Source: Rhizobacter sp. Root1221 (GTDB taxonomy: Bacteria > Pseudomonadota > Gammaproteobacteria > Burkholderiales > Burkholderiaceae_C). Taken from it: 64,000 nucleotides of DNA. The first letter of the stretch is position 1. Every line of letters begins with the position of its first letter. Below are positions 54,062 to 62,721 of this stretch, one piece after another. A program made the position numbers and the translations under genes. Location of the stretch: NCBI RefSeq assembly GCF_001425785.1, contig NZ_LMDI01000003.1:101548-165547 (forward strand). Reading direction: 5' to 3'. The notes under the pieces were generated by a model. That model searched no databases and was not told where the DNA came from. It saw only the letters and a program-made list of their open reading frames with translations.

Positions 54062-56173
54062 ATGGCCACCAGCGATTTCGAAGCCAGCAACCAGGCCTAC
54101 CTCAAAGCCGGCCTGACCTGGCTGCGCGCTTGCCTGGAGGCCCGCAGGGCGCCCACACCGGGCGAGCCCGAAGCGAAGCCTGCGGGGCTGTGGCCTCTGT
54201 CTCTGGGTCGCAAGAAACAGCCCGACACCTTGCTGCTGGGTGCACCACTCACCTCGTCGCACATCGAATCGGCGCGCACGGCCTTCGATGAAGCAGCTTC
54301 GCGCCAGCCCGCCCCCGCACTCGTGGAGCTGGCTGCTCGACTGGGCCTGTCGCGCTTCGAAACCGACGTGCTGCTGCTGGTGGCTGCCCTGGAGATCGAC
54401 CCCGGCCTGCCCGACCTGCTCGCCGCCCTACTCGGCACGGCAGCGTCGCGTGCGCCAAGCTTCGCGCTGGCGATGTCGCTGTTCGAAGAGCCGCGCTGGG
54501 ACGCCCTCTCGCCGCACCGCCCGTTGCGTGCCTTGCGCATGATCGAGGTGCATCAGGCGGGCGCCATGTCGCTGCTCAACGCGCCGCTTCGCATCGACGA
54601 GCGCATTGGCGCCTACGTCAAGGGGCTCAACTACCTGGACGAGCGGCTGGCTTCCCTGTGTTCCGTCGTGCCGGCGGCGACCATGCTGCCGCCGTCGCAG
54701 CAGTCCGCTGCCGATGCGTTGACCCAATGGCTGGAACAACCCTTGGCCGGCCACCTGCTGCAATTGACCGGCGCGGACGACTCCTCCAAGCGCGACGTCG
54801 CCGCGGCGGCGGCCAGCGCGTGCGGCCGCGTGCTGTTGGCCATCGCCGCGGATACCCTGCCCGGGTCCGCAGAGGATACCGAGCAGTTGGTGCAACTGTG
54901 GACGCGCGAGGCCACGCTCTTGCCCATCGCCTTGCTGGTACACGGCATCGACAGCGAACGCGGCCTGGGCGAAGACGGCCGCGCCAGCCCGGATGCGCGC
55001 CGCTGGCGGCTGCTGCAACGCATCGGTGCACCGGTGCTTCTGGCATGCCGCGAAGCGCTGATCGGCCTCGAGCAGTCGGTGGTCGTCGCGGTGGAAGCGC
55101 CGCAGGCGAAAGAGCGTGAGGCGCTCTGGCATGAGGCGCTGGCTAGCGACGTACAAGCGGATGCGCAGGCCCAGCCGCCCCAAGAGGCCGTCCAGCGACT
55201 GGGCGCGGAGTTCACGCTGAGCGCCTCGCGCATCGCCAGCCTGGCGGCGGCTGCGCGCTCGATAGCAAAGACCGACGAGCATGTTGCGCAGACCGCTTGG
55301 GACGTATGCGTGGCCCGCACTGCCGGCGAGCTCAACGGCCTGGCGCAGCGCATCGTGCCGCGCGCGACGATCAACGACCTGCAACTCCCGGCGCAAGAGA
55401 AGGCGCAGCTCGAACGTTTGATCAGCCACGCTCGCCACCGCGCAGCGGCGTTGGACGACTACGGCTTCAGCGAGCGCAGCAGCCGCGGGCTGGGCATCGC
55501 GGCGCTGTTCCACGGCGAGAGCGGTGCCGGCAAGACGATGGCTGCCGAGGTCGTGGCCAACGGGCTGTCGCTGGCGTTGTTTCGGGTGGACCTCTCTACC
55601 CTCATGAGCAAGTACATCGGTGAGACCTCGAAGAATATGCGCCGCACACTAGATGCCGCCGAGGCCGGCGGCGCGGTGATTCTGTTCGACGAGGCCGACG
55701 CCGTTTTCCGCAAGCGCACCGAGGCCAAGGACGGTCTCGACAGCTTCGCAAACATCGACGTGGACTACCTGCTCACGCGCATGGAGAGCTTCCGTGGCGT
55801 CGCGCTGCTGGCGACCAACATGAAGCACGCGCTCGATACGGCGTTCATGCGGCGTTTGCGCTTCGTCATCGGGTTTCCCTTCCCGAGCGCCGCGGAGCGC
55901 AAGGCCATCTGGGCCGGCGTGTTCCCGCGGCCAGAGTGTGTGGGCGCGCTCGACCTCAATCATTTGTCACGGTTCGTGCTGACGGGCGGCAGCATCTTCA
56001 ACGCTGCGCTCGCGGCTGCGCATGCAGCGGCGAGCGAATCAGCGAACGTCGAAATGCATCATGTGCTCGACGCGATCCGGTGGGAGTTGCGCAAGATCGA
56101 GCGGCCGGTCGCGGAGTCGCAGTTGCGCGATCTCGCGACGCCTATGGCCGATCGGCCGGAGGTCGTCGAATGA
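54062..56173 (+). CDS. AAA+ ATPase of the eCIS (Pvc15-type)
   Basis: 703 residues. The N-terminal 450 residues are helical and degenerate. A canonical AAA+ domain follows: Walker A H-G-E-S-G-A-G-K-T (about 484-492), Walker B I-L-F-D-E-A-D-A-V-F (about 540), sensor 1 L-L-A-T-N and arginine finger R-R-L-R-F. This is the Afp15/Pvc15 class, needed for effector loading or particle assembly in the cytoplasm. It is the gene nearest upstream of the cargo, with one 91-codon gene between. Its TGA overlaps that gene's ATG. Confidence 0.93.
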   Translation: MATSDFEASNQAYLKAGLTWLRACLEARRAPTPGEPEAKPAGLWPLSLGRKKQPDTLLLGAPLTSSHIESARTAFDEAASRQPAPALVELAARLGLSRFETDVLLLVAALEIDPGLPDLLAALLGTAASRAPSFALAMSLFEEPRWDALSPHRPLRALRMIEVHQAGAMSLLNAPLRIDERIGAYVKGLNYLDERLASLCSVVPAATMLPPSQQSAADALTQWLEQPLAGHLLQLTGADDSSKRDVAAAAASACGRVLLAIAADTLPGSAEDTEQLVQLWTREATLLPIALLVHGIDSERGLGEDGRASPDARRWRLLQRIGAPVLLACREALIGLEQSVVVAVEAPQAKEREALWHEALASDVQADAQAQPPQEAVQRLGAEFTLSASRIASLAAAARSIAKTDEHVAQTAWDVCVARTAGELNGLAQRIVPRATINDLQLPAQEKAQLERLISHARHRAAALDDYGFSERSSRGLGIAALFHGESGAGKTMAAEVVANGLSLALFRVDLSTLMSKYIGETSKNMRRTLDAAEAGGAVILFDEADAVFRKRTEAKDGLDSFANIDVDYLLTRMESFRGVALLATNMKHALDTAFMRRLRFVIGFPFPSAAERKAIWAGVFPRPECVGALDLNHLSRFVLTGGSIFNAALAAAHAAASESANVEMHHVLDAIRWELRKIERPVAESQLRDLATPMADRPEVVE

Positions 56174-56445
56174 AGGTGCGCTTCAGGATCGATCGTCTGA
56201 TCGTCGACGGCGCGAACCTATCGTCAATCGAACGCGCACGATTGAAGGACGCATTGCGGATGTCCCTCGAGGCGCAATTGCTGGAACGGATGGAGACCAA
56301 CGTTTCTTTGCCGCGAGGTGAGCTTCATTTCGAACGCCGACACATAGCAATGCCGATGGCGGTCGACGTCCGCGGCGCCGCGCTCGGAATGACGCTCGGT
56401 CCCGTCGTCGCGCAGAGCGTTTGGCCAACTGCACCTCAATCCTAA
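56170..56445 (+). CDS. Small eCIS protein between ATPase and cargo
   Basis: 91 residues, start overlapping the ATPase stop (ATGA). It begins M-K-V-R-F-R-I-D-R-L-I-V-D-G and ends in a hydrophobic stretch (G-M-T-L-G-P-V-V-A-Q-S-V-W). I do not recognise it. The position suggests an assembly factor or cargo chaperone. The translational coupling to the ATPase and the 8-bp gap to the cargo gene fit the latter, but nothing in the sequence proves it. Confidence 0.6.
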   Translation: MKVRFRIDRLIVDGANLSSIERARLKDALRMSLEAQLLERMETNVSLPRGELHFERRHIAMPMAVDVRGAALGMTLGPVVAQSVWPTAPQS

Positions 56446-56453
56446 GGATCGCC

Positions 56454-58868
56454 ATGAAACCAGCCATGCTTGAACATGCGGCCTCCGCGCTTTCGAGCGC
56501 TGCTCCAGCCGAACCATCACGTAATCTGGCTCGTAATTGGAGAAACCGGGATGTCAGCAATTCGGCCTCGCGAATCGTCAACGGCCCTCCGGTTTCCCCA
56601 GGCGAACCTCTGGACCGGGTCACCCTAAGTTTTATGGAGCAGCGATTCGCTCACGACTTCAGCCACGTTCGCATCCATACAGACACGTTCGCAAGGAAAT
56701 CGGCCGACGAGGTGGACGCCAGGGCATACACGGTGGGATCGGATGTCGTCTTTGGACGGGAGCAGTTTGCACCCAACACCGATGAAGGAAAGCACATCCT
56801 GGCTCATGAATTGGCACATGTAGTGCAACAATCCCGGGGGGGTATCGCCCCCCCGCTCGAACCGGGGAGTTCGCTAGAGGCCGCGGCGGATGCGGCTGCA
56901 GACCATGCGATCGCGAGCCGCGGACCCGTTCCGATTGCGGGGGCGTGCGGTGTCGGCCTAGCGCGCCTGCCCTGGAAAGATGTCCGCAAGCGGGTCTGGC
57001 CCGTGGCGGGTCTACTTGCCGGTAGCCTGGGTGAGAAGGCTGTGGACAAGGCCATTGCACAGGCCGAAGCGATAACTGGTGCCGACGTGCCGAAACCGGC
57101 AGAAGCATTGGTCGATCGGGGGCTGCAAACTCTGGACCGAATGTCTCCTGACCCGAAGCAGGCCCCACAGGCAGGTTCGTCTACTGCATCCGGAACGACG
57201 GCACAGGAAAACCCCGCACGGGAGGCACGAAAACACTCCGAGGGATCCTCCGAGGGTTCCTTCGCCCCGTCCGCCACCAAGCGGTCTGTGGATCCAGCCG
57301 ACGACACTCCCGAGCTCAATCAGTTTTTCCGAGAACGCTGGCGGAAAGCCCAAGTCTTCCATGGCGTCAAGCTGATGTATGTTGCCGAACGAACCTTGAC
57401 GCGCGCCGCAACGCAGGACCGCGTCGTCAACAAATCGAGTCGCTATTGGCTGGTCAGCCACGCTGACAAGGAAACAGGAGAAGTCTTTTACTACGCAGCC
57501 TTCAATCGCCAGGCGAACCGAAGCGAATACGCCATCGGACCGGCCGAATTGGACACCTTCCTTGCAAATGAAAAGTACCACGCAAATATCGCGGAGACCA
57601 TTTACCCGAGTGGAGGAGGTGAGCTGAAGGGCTGGGAAGCCAGGGCTGGACAAGCCACCGACATGGCGATGGAGGGAGACTGGGGCGGCGCGTTGGGCGC
57701 AGTGGTTGACTCCAACGCGGGAGCATGGCAAGACCCCGAATTCATAGCGTCCAATGCTGCCAACCTTGGAGGTATCGCCGCGACGAAACCCGTGCCCAAA
57801 CCGCCTTCGCGGATGATGCGATGGCTGCGCCCCAGGGCTGCGGGTGCTCTCTCCAGAGTCATGGTCGCAGTCGACAACAGCCTGCCGGTCCACACCGGGG
57901 GTGGCAGCTTGGCCAATGCGACGGCATTGGCCGCAGGAGAGATCAGACCGCAGCTATTGAACACCAGGCCGGCGATTCCGACCGGCGCAATCGCAAGCAG
58001 CGCCGAGGCTGGCGTCAGCACGGCTTCGAAAACAACGGGGCAAGCACCTACAACTCGGGTCAGGGCAAGCCAGGCGCTTGAAGGGGCGCTGAAAAAGGAA
58101 GTCACGCAGACCGCCGAGACCGCCGTAAAGAAAGAGGCTACGCAGACGACCAAGGGAGTGATCAAGGGCGACGAGGATGCTGCGGCCTCCACCAGCACTG
58201 CCATGAAGGACGGTGAGGAAGAAGCGCTTAAGGCGACGCCAAGGAATCCTGCCGCCAAGGATCTTGCAGCAGGTTCGCAAGTCCCGAAGCATTCCGAATC
58301 CGCCAGCAACCCGGCTGTCGAGCCCCTGCAATACGTCGGGGCATTGTCGAACGGAAATGTCGCAAACGACGTTGTCCCTCACCGCGAACCACAGGTGATG
58401 GCGGCCACAGGAACCGATAGCGCGGCGCCGATTACCTCTGAAGTCGTCGGTACACCCAGCATCGCCGGCGTCACTGACCCAATGGTTGCTTCCGGCAGCA
58501 AGATGACACCGAAAACGGCCGAGTATCTTCGCGTCAACAGGATCGCGAATCAGGCCGGCTACTTTGTAAGGGAAGCCAAGCCGTCTAAGGCCGATCTCAA
58601 GGCAATCGCAGCTTACTACCGCAAACCGACGCCTCAGCTCGGTGGAACTGCGGGTCACGCTGCGCGAGGGATGGCGCCGAAAGGTGCGGACGTAGTCTTC
58701 CTCGATACTGTGGGCGAACTGAAGATGCTTACCGTTGTGAAAGGCGAGAGCATCAATCAGGCGTTCGCGCAAGCCGCACGGTACGCGAAGAAACTCGGCA
58801 AGAAGAACGTCGTGGTCCGCGTCATGGATATGACGAACGGCATCATCTACGACTTTTTCCCGAAGTGA
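56454..58868 (+). CDS. DUF4157 cargo protein, probable eCIS effector with nuclease-like C terminus
   Basis: 804 residues. Residues about 55-135 are DUF4157 (M-E-x-R-F-x-H-D-F-S-x-V-R-I-H, then H-I-L-A-H-E-L-A-H-V-V-Q-Q) with an intact HExxH: His118, Glu119, His122. DUF4157 is strongly associated with eCIS cargo. Residues about 270-420 are an unrecognised ordered part, then a flexible Ala/Thr/Lys-rich linker. The last 120 residues contain D746, E755-x-K757 and Q773-x3-Y777, in the order and spacing of a PD-(D/E)XK nuclease core. I infer cleavage of DNA in the target. Base composition is less GC-rich than that of its neighbours. No immunity gene follows. Confidence 0.85.
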   Translation: MKPAMLEHAASALSSAAPAEPSRNLARNWRNRDVSNSASRIVNGPPVSPGEPLDRVTLSFMEQRFAHDFSHVRIHTDTFARKSADEVDARAYTVGSDVVFGREQFAPNTDEGKHILAHELAHVVQQSRGGIAPPLEPGSSLEAAADAAADHAIASRGPVPIAGACGVGLARLPWKDVRKRVWPVAGLLAGSLGEKAVDKAIAQAEAITGADVPKPAEALVDRGLQTLDRMSPDPKQAPQAGSSTASGTTAQENPAREARKHSEGSSEGSFAPSATKRSVDPADDTPELNQFFRERWRKAQVFHGVKLMYVAERTLTRAATQDRVVNKSSRYWLVSHADKETGEVFYYAAFNRQANRSEYAIGPAELDTFLANEKYHANIAETIYPSGGGELKGWEARAGQATDMAMEGDWGGALGAVVDSNAGAWQDPEFIASNAANLGGIAATKPVPKPPSRMMRWLRPRAAGALSRVMVAVDNSLPVHTGGGSLANATALAAGEIRPQLLNTRPAIPTGAIASSAEAGVSTASKTTGQAPTTRVRASQALEGALKKEVTQTAETAVKKEATQTTKGVIKGDEDAAASTSTAMKDGEEEALKATPRNPAAKDLAAGSQVPKHSESASNPAVEPLQYVGALSNGNVANDVVPHREPQVMAATGTDSAAPITSEVVGTPSIAGVTDPMVASGSKMTPKTAEYLRVNRIANQAGYFVREAKPSKADLKAIAAYYRKPTPQLGGTAGHAARGMAPKGADVVFLDTVGELKMLTVVKGESINQAFAQAARYAKKLGKKNVVVRVMDMTNGIIYDFFPK

Positions 58869-59160
58869 GGCCGAAGCGATTCGGGCTAAACAGGCGAAGG
58901 GTCCGCTCGCAACCGCGGTGTCATGGACGCGGCCTTCAGGATGGCCCTTAGGTGCAAGGCAAAACGGCTTCTGAAGGGCTTCACAAAGGCTAATGCGTAT
59001 CTGTAAGCAGACCCGACACCAGTCACGATCATGATGAAAACTCAAATGAAGCTCAGCGTTAGTAAGCACTCGGTGCGAAGTCCTCTTCCACTTGCTGCCG
59101 ATGGGCAAGCCGTGGGTTTCTGCCCTGTGCCGGGCGCTGGCTGAATAGGGTATCTAAACT
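58869..59160 (+). other. Non-coding junction after the cargo gene
   Basis: The 292 bp carry no plausible gene. The composition is lower in GC than the structural genes. A frame open through about 58980 continues past the cargo stop region but has no start, and may be a decayed end of another cargo. It lies directly before the truncated adaptor and fits a recombination scar. No promoter or hairpin is clear. Confidence 0.5.
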
Positions 59161-59421
59161 ATGAACGCCCGCATCAGTCCGCGCCTGCTCAAAGGCGGCA
59201 TCGCGGTTTTCGACCCGCAACCGGGCCGGCCGCGCGTGATCACGCTGCAATGCAACCCGGACACTTCGTCGCGCACTTTGCAGGTGCAGGCGGTGGTGAG
59301 CGGCGGGCAGCCGTCGGCCCCCGACATAGGTTGCCATATGTCGACGTTAACGCGCGTCTCCCACTTGAGCCTGCAGCGTGCACGTCTCCACCACGCAAAC
59401 GTCGGGGGGCATCGCGCATGA
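59161..59421 (+). pseudogene. Truncated CIS tube/adaptor protein (Pvc7-type paralogue)
   Basis: The first 57 residues (M-N-A-R-I-S-P-R-L-L-K-G-G-I-A-V-F-D-P, then V-I-T-L-Q-C-N-P-D-T-x-x-R-T-L-Q-V-Q) line up with the start of the complete adaptor at 59418. After about 59330 the similarity stops and the frame reads through unrelated sequence, ending in an ATGA overlap with the next gene. Full-length members run to about 230 residues, so it lacks the LysM-binding and ring parts. It is a deletion product: many eCIS loci have two such genes side by side. Confidence 0.75.
59322..59343. repeat. Inverted repeat at the break point of the truncated adaptor
   Basis: CGACATA-N8-TATGTCG, 7-bp perfect arms at the spot where similarity to the next gene ends. 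It could have driven the deletion or be chance. Confidence 0.5.
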
Positions 59422-60128
59422 GCACTTTCAACGTGGGTGTCTCCAACCGCCTAGCGGTCACCGGATCGCCACTCAGCCCCAAGACCCTCAAAGCCGGCAT
59501 CGTCCTGCTCGACCCCGTCTCGTTCACACCGAGCCGAGTCATCCTGCTGCAATACACCCCCGACCAGCTCACGCGCTCGCTGAAAGTTCAATCGGTCACC
59601 GGCGACACCGGCGACAAGACCGAGCCCTTGCGACTGAAGGGCCCGCCGGAAGAGAGCTTCAAGCTCGAAGCCGAGCTCGACGCCACCGATCAACTGGAGT
59701 TTCCAGAGCAAAACCACAACGCCGTGGCCTACGGCATCTTTCCCCAACTATCCGCCCTCGAATCGCTGATCACGCCCAGCGCCGATCAGATCCTGGCGAC
59801 CGATTCCTTCCTCGCCATGGGCGCCGTCGAGATCGCGCCGATGGAGGCGCCGTTCGCGCTGTTCGTCTGGAGTGCGCAGCGTGTCGCGCCGGTGCGGGTG
59901 ACGGAGTTTTCCATCACGGAAGAAGCCTTCGACGTCGATCTCAATCCCATCCGGGCCAAGGTGAGCCTGGGCCTGCGCGTGCTGTCGGTCAATGACATGG
60001 GCTACGCGCACCCAGGGGCGCGCTACTTCATGTCCTATCTCGGCAAGAAGGAGGCGCTGGCCAAGTTCGCCTTTGGCGCCGAAGTCAGTCAATCGATAGA
60101 CCAACTCGGCGCGACGGGGCTCATATGA
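59418..60128 (+). CDS. CIS tube/adaptor protein, Pvc7-type
   Basis: 236 residues starting M-S-T-F-N-V-G-V-S-N. The N-terminal CIS_tube-type region has L-K-A-G-I-V-L-L-D-P, R-V-I-L-L-Q-Y-T-P-D-Q-L-T-R-S-L-K-V-Q and E-S-F-K-L-E-A-E-L-D-A-T-D-Q-L-E. The second half includes P-F-A-L-F-V-W and V-R-V-T-E-F-S-I-T-E-E-A-F-D-V-D-L-N-P-I-R-A-K-V-S-L-G-L. In PVC/Afp this protein joins the first tube ring to the spike hub. Its stop and the LysM start overlap (ATGA). Confidence 0.85.
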   Translation: MSTFNVGVSNRLAVTGSPLSPKTLKAGIVLLDPVSFTPSRVILLQYTPDQLTRSLKVQSVTGDTGDKTEPLRLKGPPEESFKLEAELDATDQLEFPEQNHNAVAYGIFPQLSALESLITPSADQILATDSFLAMGAVEIAPMEAPFALFVWSAQRVAPVRVTEFSITEEAFDVDLNPIRAKVSLGLRVLSVNDMGYAHPGARYFMSYLGKKEALAKFAFGAEVSQSIDQLGATGLI

Positions 60129-60493
60129 TGGATCTCACCACGCTGGTACCCGGCTTGCAGGACGCTCGCGTCGAGGTCTACGACGAGTTCAGCCGCTACC
60201 GCGGCCTGCCCTTGCTGAGCTTCGTCGATGCCGCAGGCCGCGAGCATGTCTATGGGGGCCGCCGCATCGTGCCGCAGCCCGAGACCATGCCCGAGGTTGC
60301 ACGCGTCACGGTGCGCGACGGCGACCGGCTCGACAACGTCGCCGCCGTGCAGTTCGGCGATGCGCGCTGGTGGTGGCGCATCGCCGATGCGAACCGCGCG
60401 CTCGCGCCCACGGCCCTCACCGGCCCGCAAGCGCTGGGCCGCGGCCTGCGCATCACCCTGCCCGAAGGCGTGCCGCTGCCGCGGCAAGGATGA
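60125..60493 (+). CDS. LysM-domain baseplate protein
   Basis: 122 residues. Residues about 60-115 are a LysM-like domain (V-R-D-G-D-R-L-D-N-V-A-A-V-Q-F-G-D-A-R-W-W-W-R-I-A-D-A-N and G-R-G-L-R-I-T-L-P). Phage tails and eCIS use such proteins at the hub-tube boundary. The first ATG overlaps the adaptor stop. The gene ends 10 bp before the gpD-type hub. Confidence 0.88.
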   Translation: MMDLTTLVPGLQDARVEVYDEFSRYRGLPLLSFVDAAGREHVYGGRRIVPQPETMPEVARVTVRDGDRLDNVAAVQFGDARWWWRIADANRALAPTALTGPQALGRGLRITLPEGVPLPRQG

Positions 60494-60503
60494 GGCCTTG
60501 ACC

Positions 60504-61769
60504 ATGCTGCGTGGCATTCACCTGTCGTTGATGATGGGCACTCTGGGCCCGCTGTTGCCCGAGGCAGTGGAGCCTGGCGTGGCTGAAGCCCTGCTCTCGG
60601 CGCAGGTGACGCAGGCCACCGAGGGCAAGAGCGGCTTCTCGTTGTCGTTCGCGCTCGGCAAGGGGTCGGACATCCGCCGCAAGTTCGAGAACGGCTATTT
60701 CGACCCGCCCAAGCGCGTGGTGCTGGTCGCCACCGTGAACGGCGTGCCCAACATGCTGATCGACGGCGTGATCGTGAAGCACGAAGTTGCGGTGTCGAAC
60801 GACCCTGGGCAGACGCGGCTCAACATCACCGGCGAAGACCTCACGCGGCTGATGGACCTGGTGGACCTCAGCTGGGTGCTCAAGTACCCGGCCATGCCGG
60901 CCGAGGCGCGGGTGGCCATCATCCTGGCCAAGTACCTGCCGCTGGGGATCAAGCCCTTGATCGTCCCCAGCGTGAACATCGACATACCGATGCCCACCAG
61001 CTACATCCCCAGCCACATGGGCACCGACTTGCAGTACGTGACGTACCTGGCCAAGTCGGTCGGCTACGTGTTCTACGTGGAGCCCGGCGATTTCTTGGGG
61101 CTGCCCATCCCATTGCCGGACCAGCCCACCCCGTTGCCGGGGCCGCCCACCTCGTTGCTGGGGTCGCCCTTCTCGATGCAGGGGCGGCCCATGCCATTTC
61201 CAGTGTCTTCTACCGCCTATTGGGGGCCGGAGATCAAGGTCGGCGCGCCGCAGCAAGCGCTGATCGTGAACAGCGATGCGGCCAGCAATGTGGATCAGCT
61301 GAGTTTTTCGTTTGACGGCTTCTCCAAGACAATATTTGCCTTTCTGCTGCATGTCGAGAAGCTGCCGATCAAGATTCCACTGCCGATCCCGATTCCCGAC
61401 GTCAATCCGCTGTCGCCGCCGCTGGGCCCGCGCGTGCCCACGCCACTGCGCTTCGAGCCGCTCACCGGCATGGCGAAGTTTTCGCTTCCGCAATCGCTGA
61501 TGGTGGGGATGGCAAAGGCAGCGCGTGCCGCGGAAGTGATCAGCGGCAGTGGCAGCCTCAACGTGATGCGCTACGGCCGCGTGCTCAAGGCGCGCCGGCT
61601 GGTCGAGGTGCGCGGTGCAGGGCTGCCGCACGACGGTCTGCACTACGTGCGCAGCGTCACGCACCAGATCAAGCCGGGCGAATACAAGCAGAACTTCACG
61701 CTCTCACGCAACGCGCTCGACCCATGGCCGAGCAATCTGAACGAGGCCTTGCAAAGGATCCCCACATGA
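60504..61769 (+). CDS. gpD/gp27-type baseplate hub protein
   Basis: 421 residues from ATG 60504. The N-terminal part is of the late-control gpD/gp27 class (G-F-S-L-S-F-A-L, D-G-V-I-V-K-H-E-V-A-V-S-N-D-P-G-Q-T-R-L-N-I-T-G-E-D-L-T). A heptad-repeat, proline-rich insertion follows (about residues 197-231), then D-Q-L-S-F-S-F-D-G and H-Y-V-R-S-V-T-H-Q-I-K-P-G-E-Y-K-Q-N-F-T-L-S-R. The spike OB-fold is not fused to it but is the next gene, unlike Pvc8/VgrG, which join both. ATGA overlap with that gene. Confidence 0.88.
   Translation: MLRGIHLSLMMGTLGPLLPEAVEPGVAEALLSAQVTQATEGKSGFSLSFALGKGSDIRRKFENGYFDPPKRVVLVATVNGVPNMLIDGVIVKHEVAVSNDPGQTRLNITGEDLTRLMDLVDLSWVLKYPAMPAEARVAIILAKYLPLGIKPLIVPSVNIDIPMPTSYIPSHMGTDLQYVTYLAKSVGYVFYVEPGDFLGLPIPLPDQPTPLPGPPTSLLGSPFSMQGRPMPFPVSSTAYWGPEIKVGAPQQALIVNSDAASNVDQLSFSFDGFSKTIFAFLLHVEKLPIKIPLPIPIPDVNPLSPPLGPRVPTPLRFEPLTGMAKFSLPQSLMVGMAKAARAAEVISGSGSLNVMRYGRVLKARRLVEVRGAGLPHDGLHYVRSVTHQIKPGEYKQNFTLSRNALDPWPSNLNEALQRIPT
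61092..61196 (+). repeat. Five 21-bp repeat units coding a proline-rich heptad in the hub protein
   Basis: Five consecutive 7-residue units with consensus L-x-G-x-P-x-P/S (for example LPGPPTS and LLGSPFS) are in frame in the hub. Each unit is 21 bp; the DNA copies are degenerate, so the repeats are old or selected at protein level. The insertion falls between the two halves of the hub fold. Confidence 0.85.
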
Positions 61770-62374
61770 GCCGCAGCACGATGGCCGACATGCACTTCGT
61801 CGAGGGCATGCGCAAGGACCAAGACGAAGGTGACTTCCCGGCCGGTGACAACGTCAAAGGCATGGCGCGCTACTACGGCAAGTACCGTGGCGTCGTGGTG
61901 GCCTCACTCGACCCTGAAGCGCGCGGACGCTTGCTTGTGCGCGTACCCGATGTGACTGGCCCCAACATCACCAATTGGGCACGGCCTTGCATGCCGTGGG
62001 GCGGCATGTCGATGGGCTCGTACATCGTGCCGCCGCCAGAGACCAACGTGTGGGTCGAATTCGAACAAGGAGATCCGAACAGTCCGATATGGGTTGGCTG
62101 CTTCTGGGGAACGGCTCTCGAAACGCCAGCGATGCCCAAACTCGTCGCGCCGGGGGCGCCGATCTTCGCGGTCGAATCATTTGCCAAACACGGCTTCGCC
62201 GTGACCGATATGCCGCTGCTGCCCTACCTGCCTTCGGGCGGCATTTTCATCGGCAATGCCGCGGCGGGCATAGCAATCGACATCACCGGCGTGCGCATCT
62301 TCGGTCCTGTCGTACATCTGGGCGCCATGCCCGGAGACATCGCCGGTGTCACCGCCGCCTTGCTGGTCAAGTAG
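61766..62374 (+). CDS. Spike protein with gp5/VgrG OB-fold (baseplate protein V type)
   Basis: 202 residues. Y-Y-G-K-Y-R-G-V-V-V, D-P-E-A-R-G-R-L-L-V-R-V-P-D-V and the P-W-G-G-M, N-V-W-V-E-F-E-Q-G-D-P-N-S-P-I-W-V-G block are the gp5 N-terminal OB-fold signature. The beta-helix after it is short (about 80 residues). It forms the trimeric spike below the hub. The start overlaps the hub stop (ATGA). Confidence 0.92.
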   Translation: MSRSTMADMHFVEGMRKDQDEGDFPAGDNVKGMARYYGKYRGVVVASLDPEARGRLLVRVPDVTGPNITNWARPCMPWGGMSMGSYIVPPPETNVWVEFEQGDPNSPIWVGCFWGTALETPAMPKLVAPGAPIFAVESFAKHGFAVTDMPLLPYLPSGGIFIGNAAAGIAIDITGVRIFGPVVHLGAMPGDIAGVTAALLVK

Positions 62375-62387
62375 CCGGAGGATCGCC

Positions 62388-62714
62388 ATGCCGGGCTTCG
62401 TCGCCACCATCGCCAATCAGATCATGTGCTCGCACGGGGGGCAGGCCAAGCCCGCACCGTTACCGGTGCGTGTGTTCATCATGGGCGTTCCGGTGCTCAC
62501 CTTGTCCAGCCCTTACGCAATTGCCGGCTGTGGGCTGACCGCAGCGGGCACGCCATGCCTTACCGGTATGTTCACCAGCGGCAGCACGCGCGTGTTGGCC
62601 TCCATCGGTGCCGCCATGGTGCCCTTGCTGGTGATTCCCAACATCGGCACCTGCGCGCCGCCCGGGCCGTTGATCCCAGTGCCAGCCGGCCAGCAGCGCG
62701 TGATCGCATCGTAG
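62388..62714 (+). CDS. PAAR-like tip protein
   Basis: 108 residues beginning M-P-G-F-V-A-T-I-A-N-Q-I-M-C-S-H-G-G. Contains C-S-H-G-G, C-G-L, C-L-T-G-M-F-T-S-G-S and G-T-C-A-P-P-G-P-L: the cysteine and histidine pattern of PAAR-like/DUF4280 tips that sharpen the spike and bind a metal. In Afp/PVC the tip is Pvc10. No toxin domain is fused to it. Confidence 0.82.
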   Translation: MPGFVATIANQIMCSHGGQAKPAPLPVRVFIMGVPVLTLSSPYAIAGCGLTAAGTPCLTGMFTSGSTRVLASIGAAMVPLLVIPNIGTCAPPGPLIPVPAGQQRVIAS

Positions 62715-62721
62715 GCTCGCG

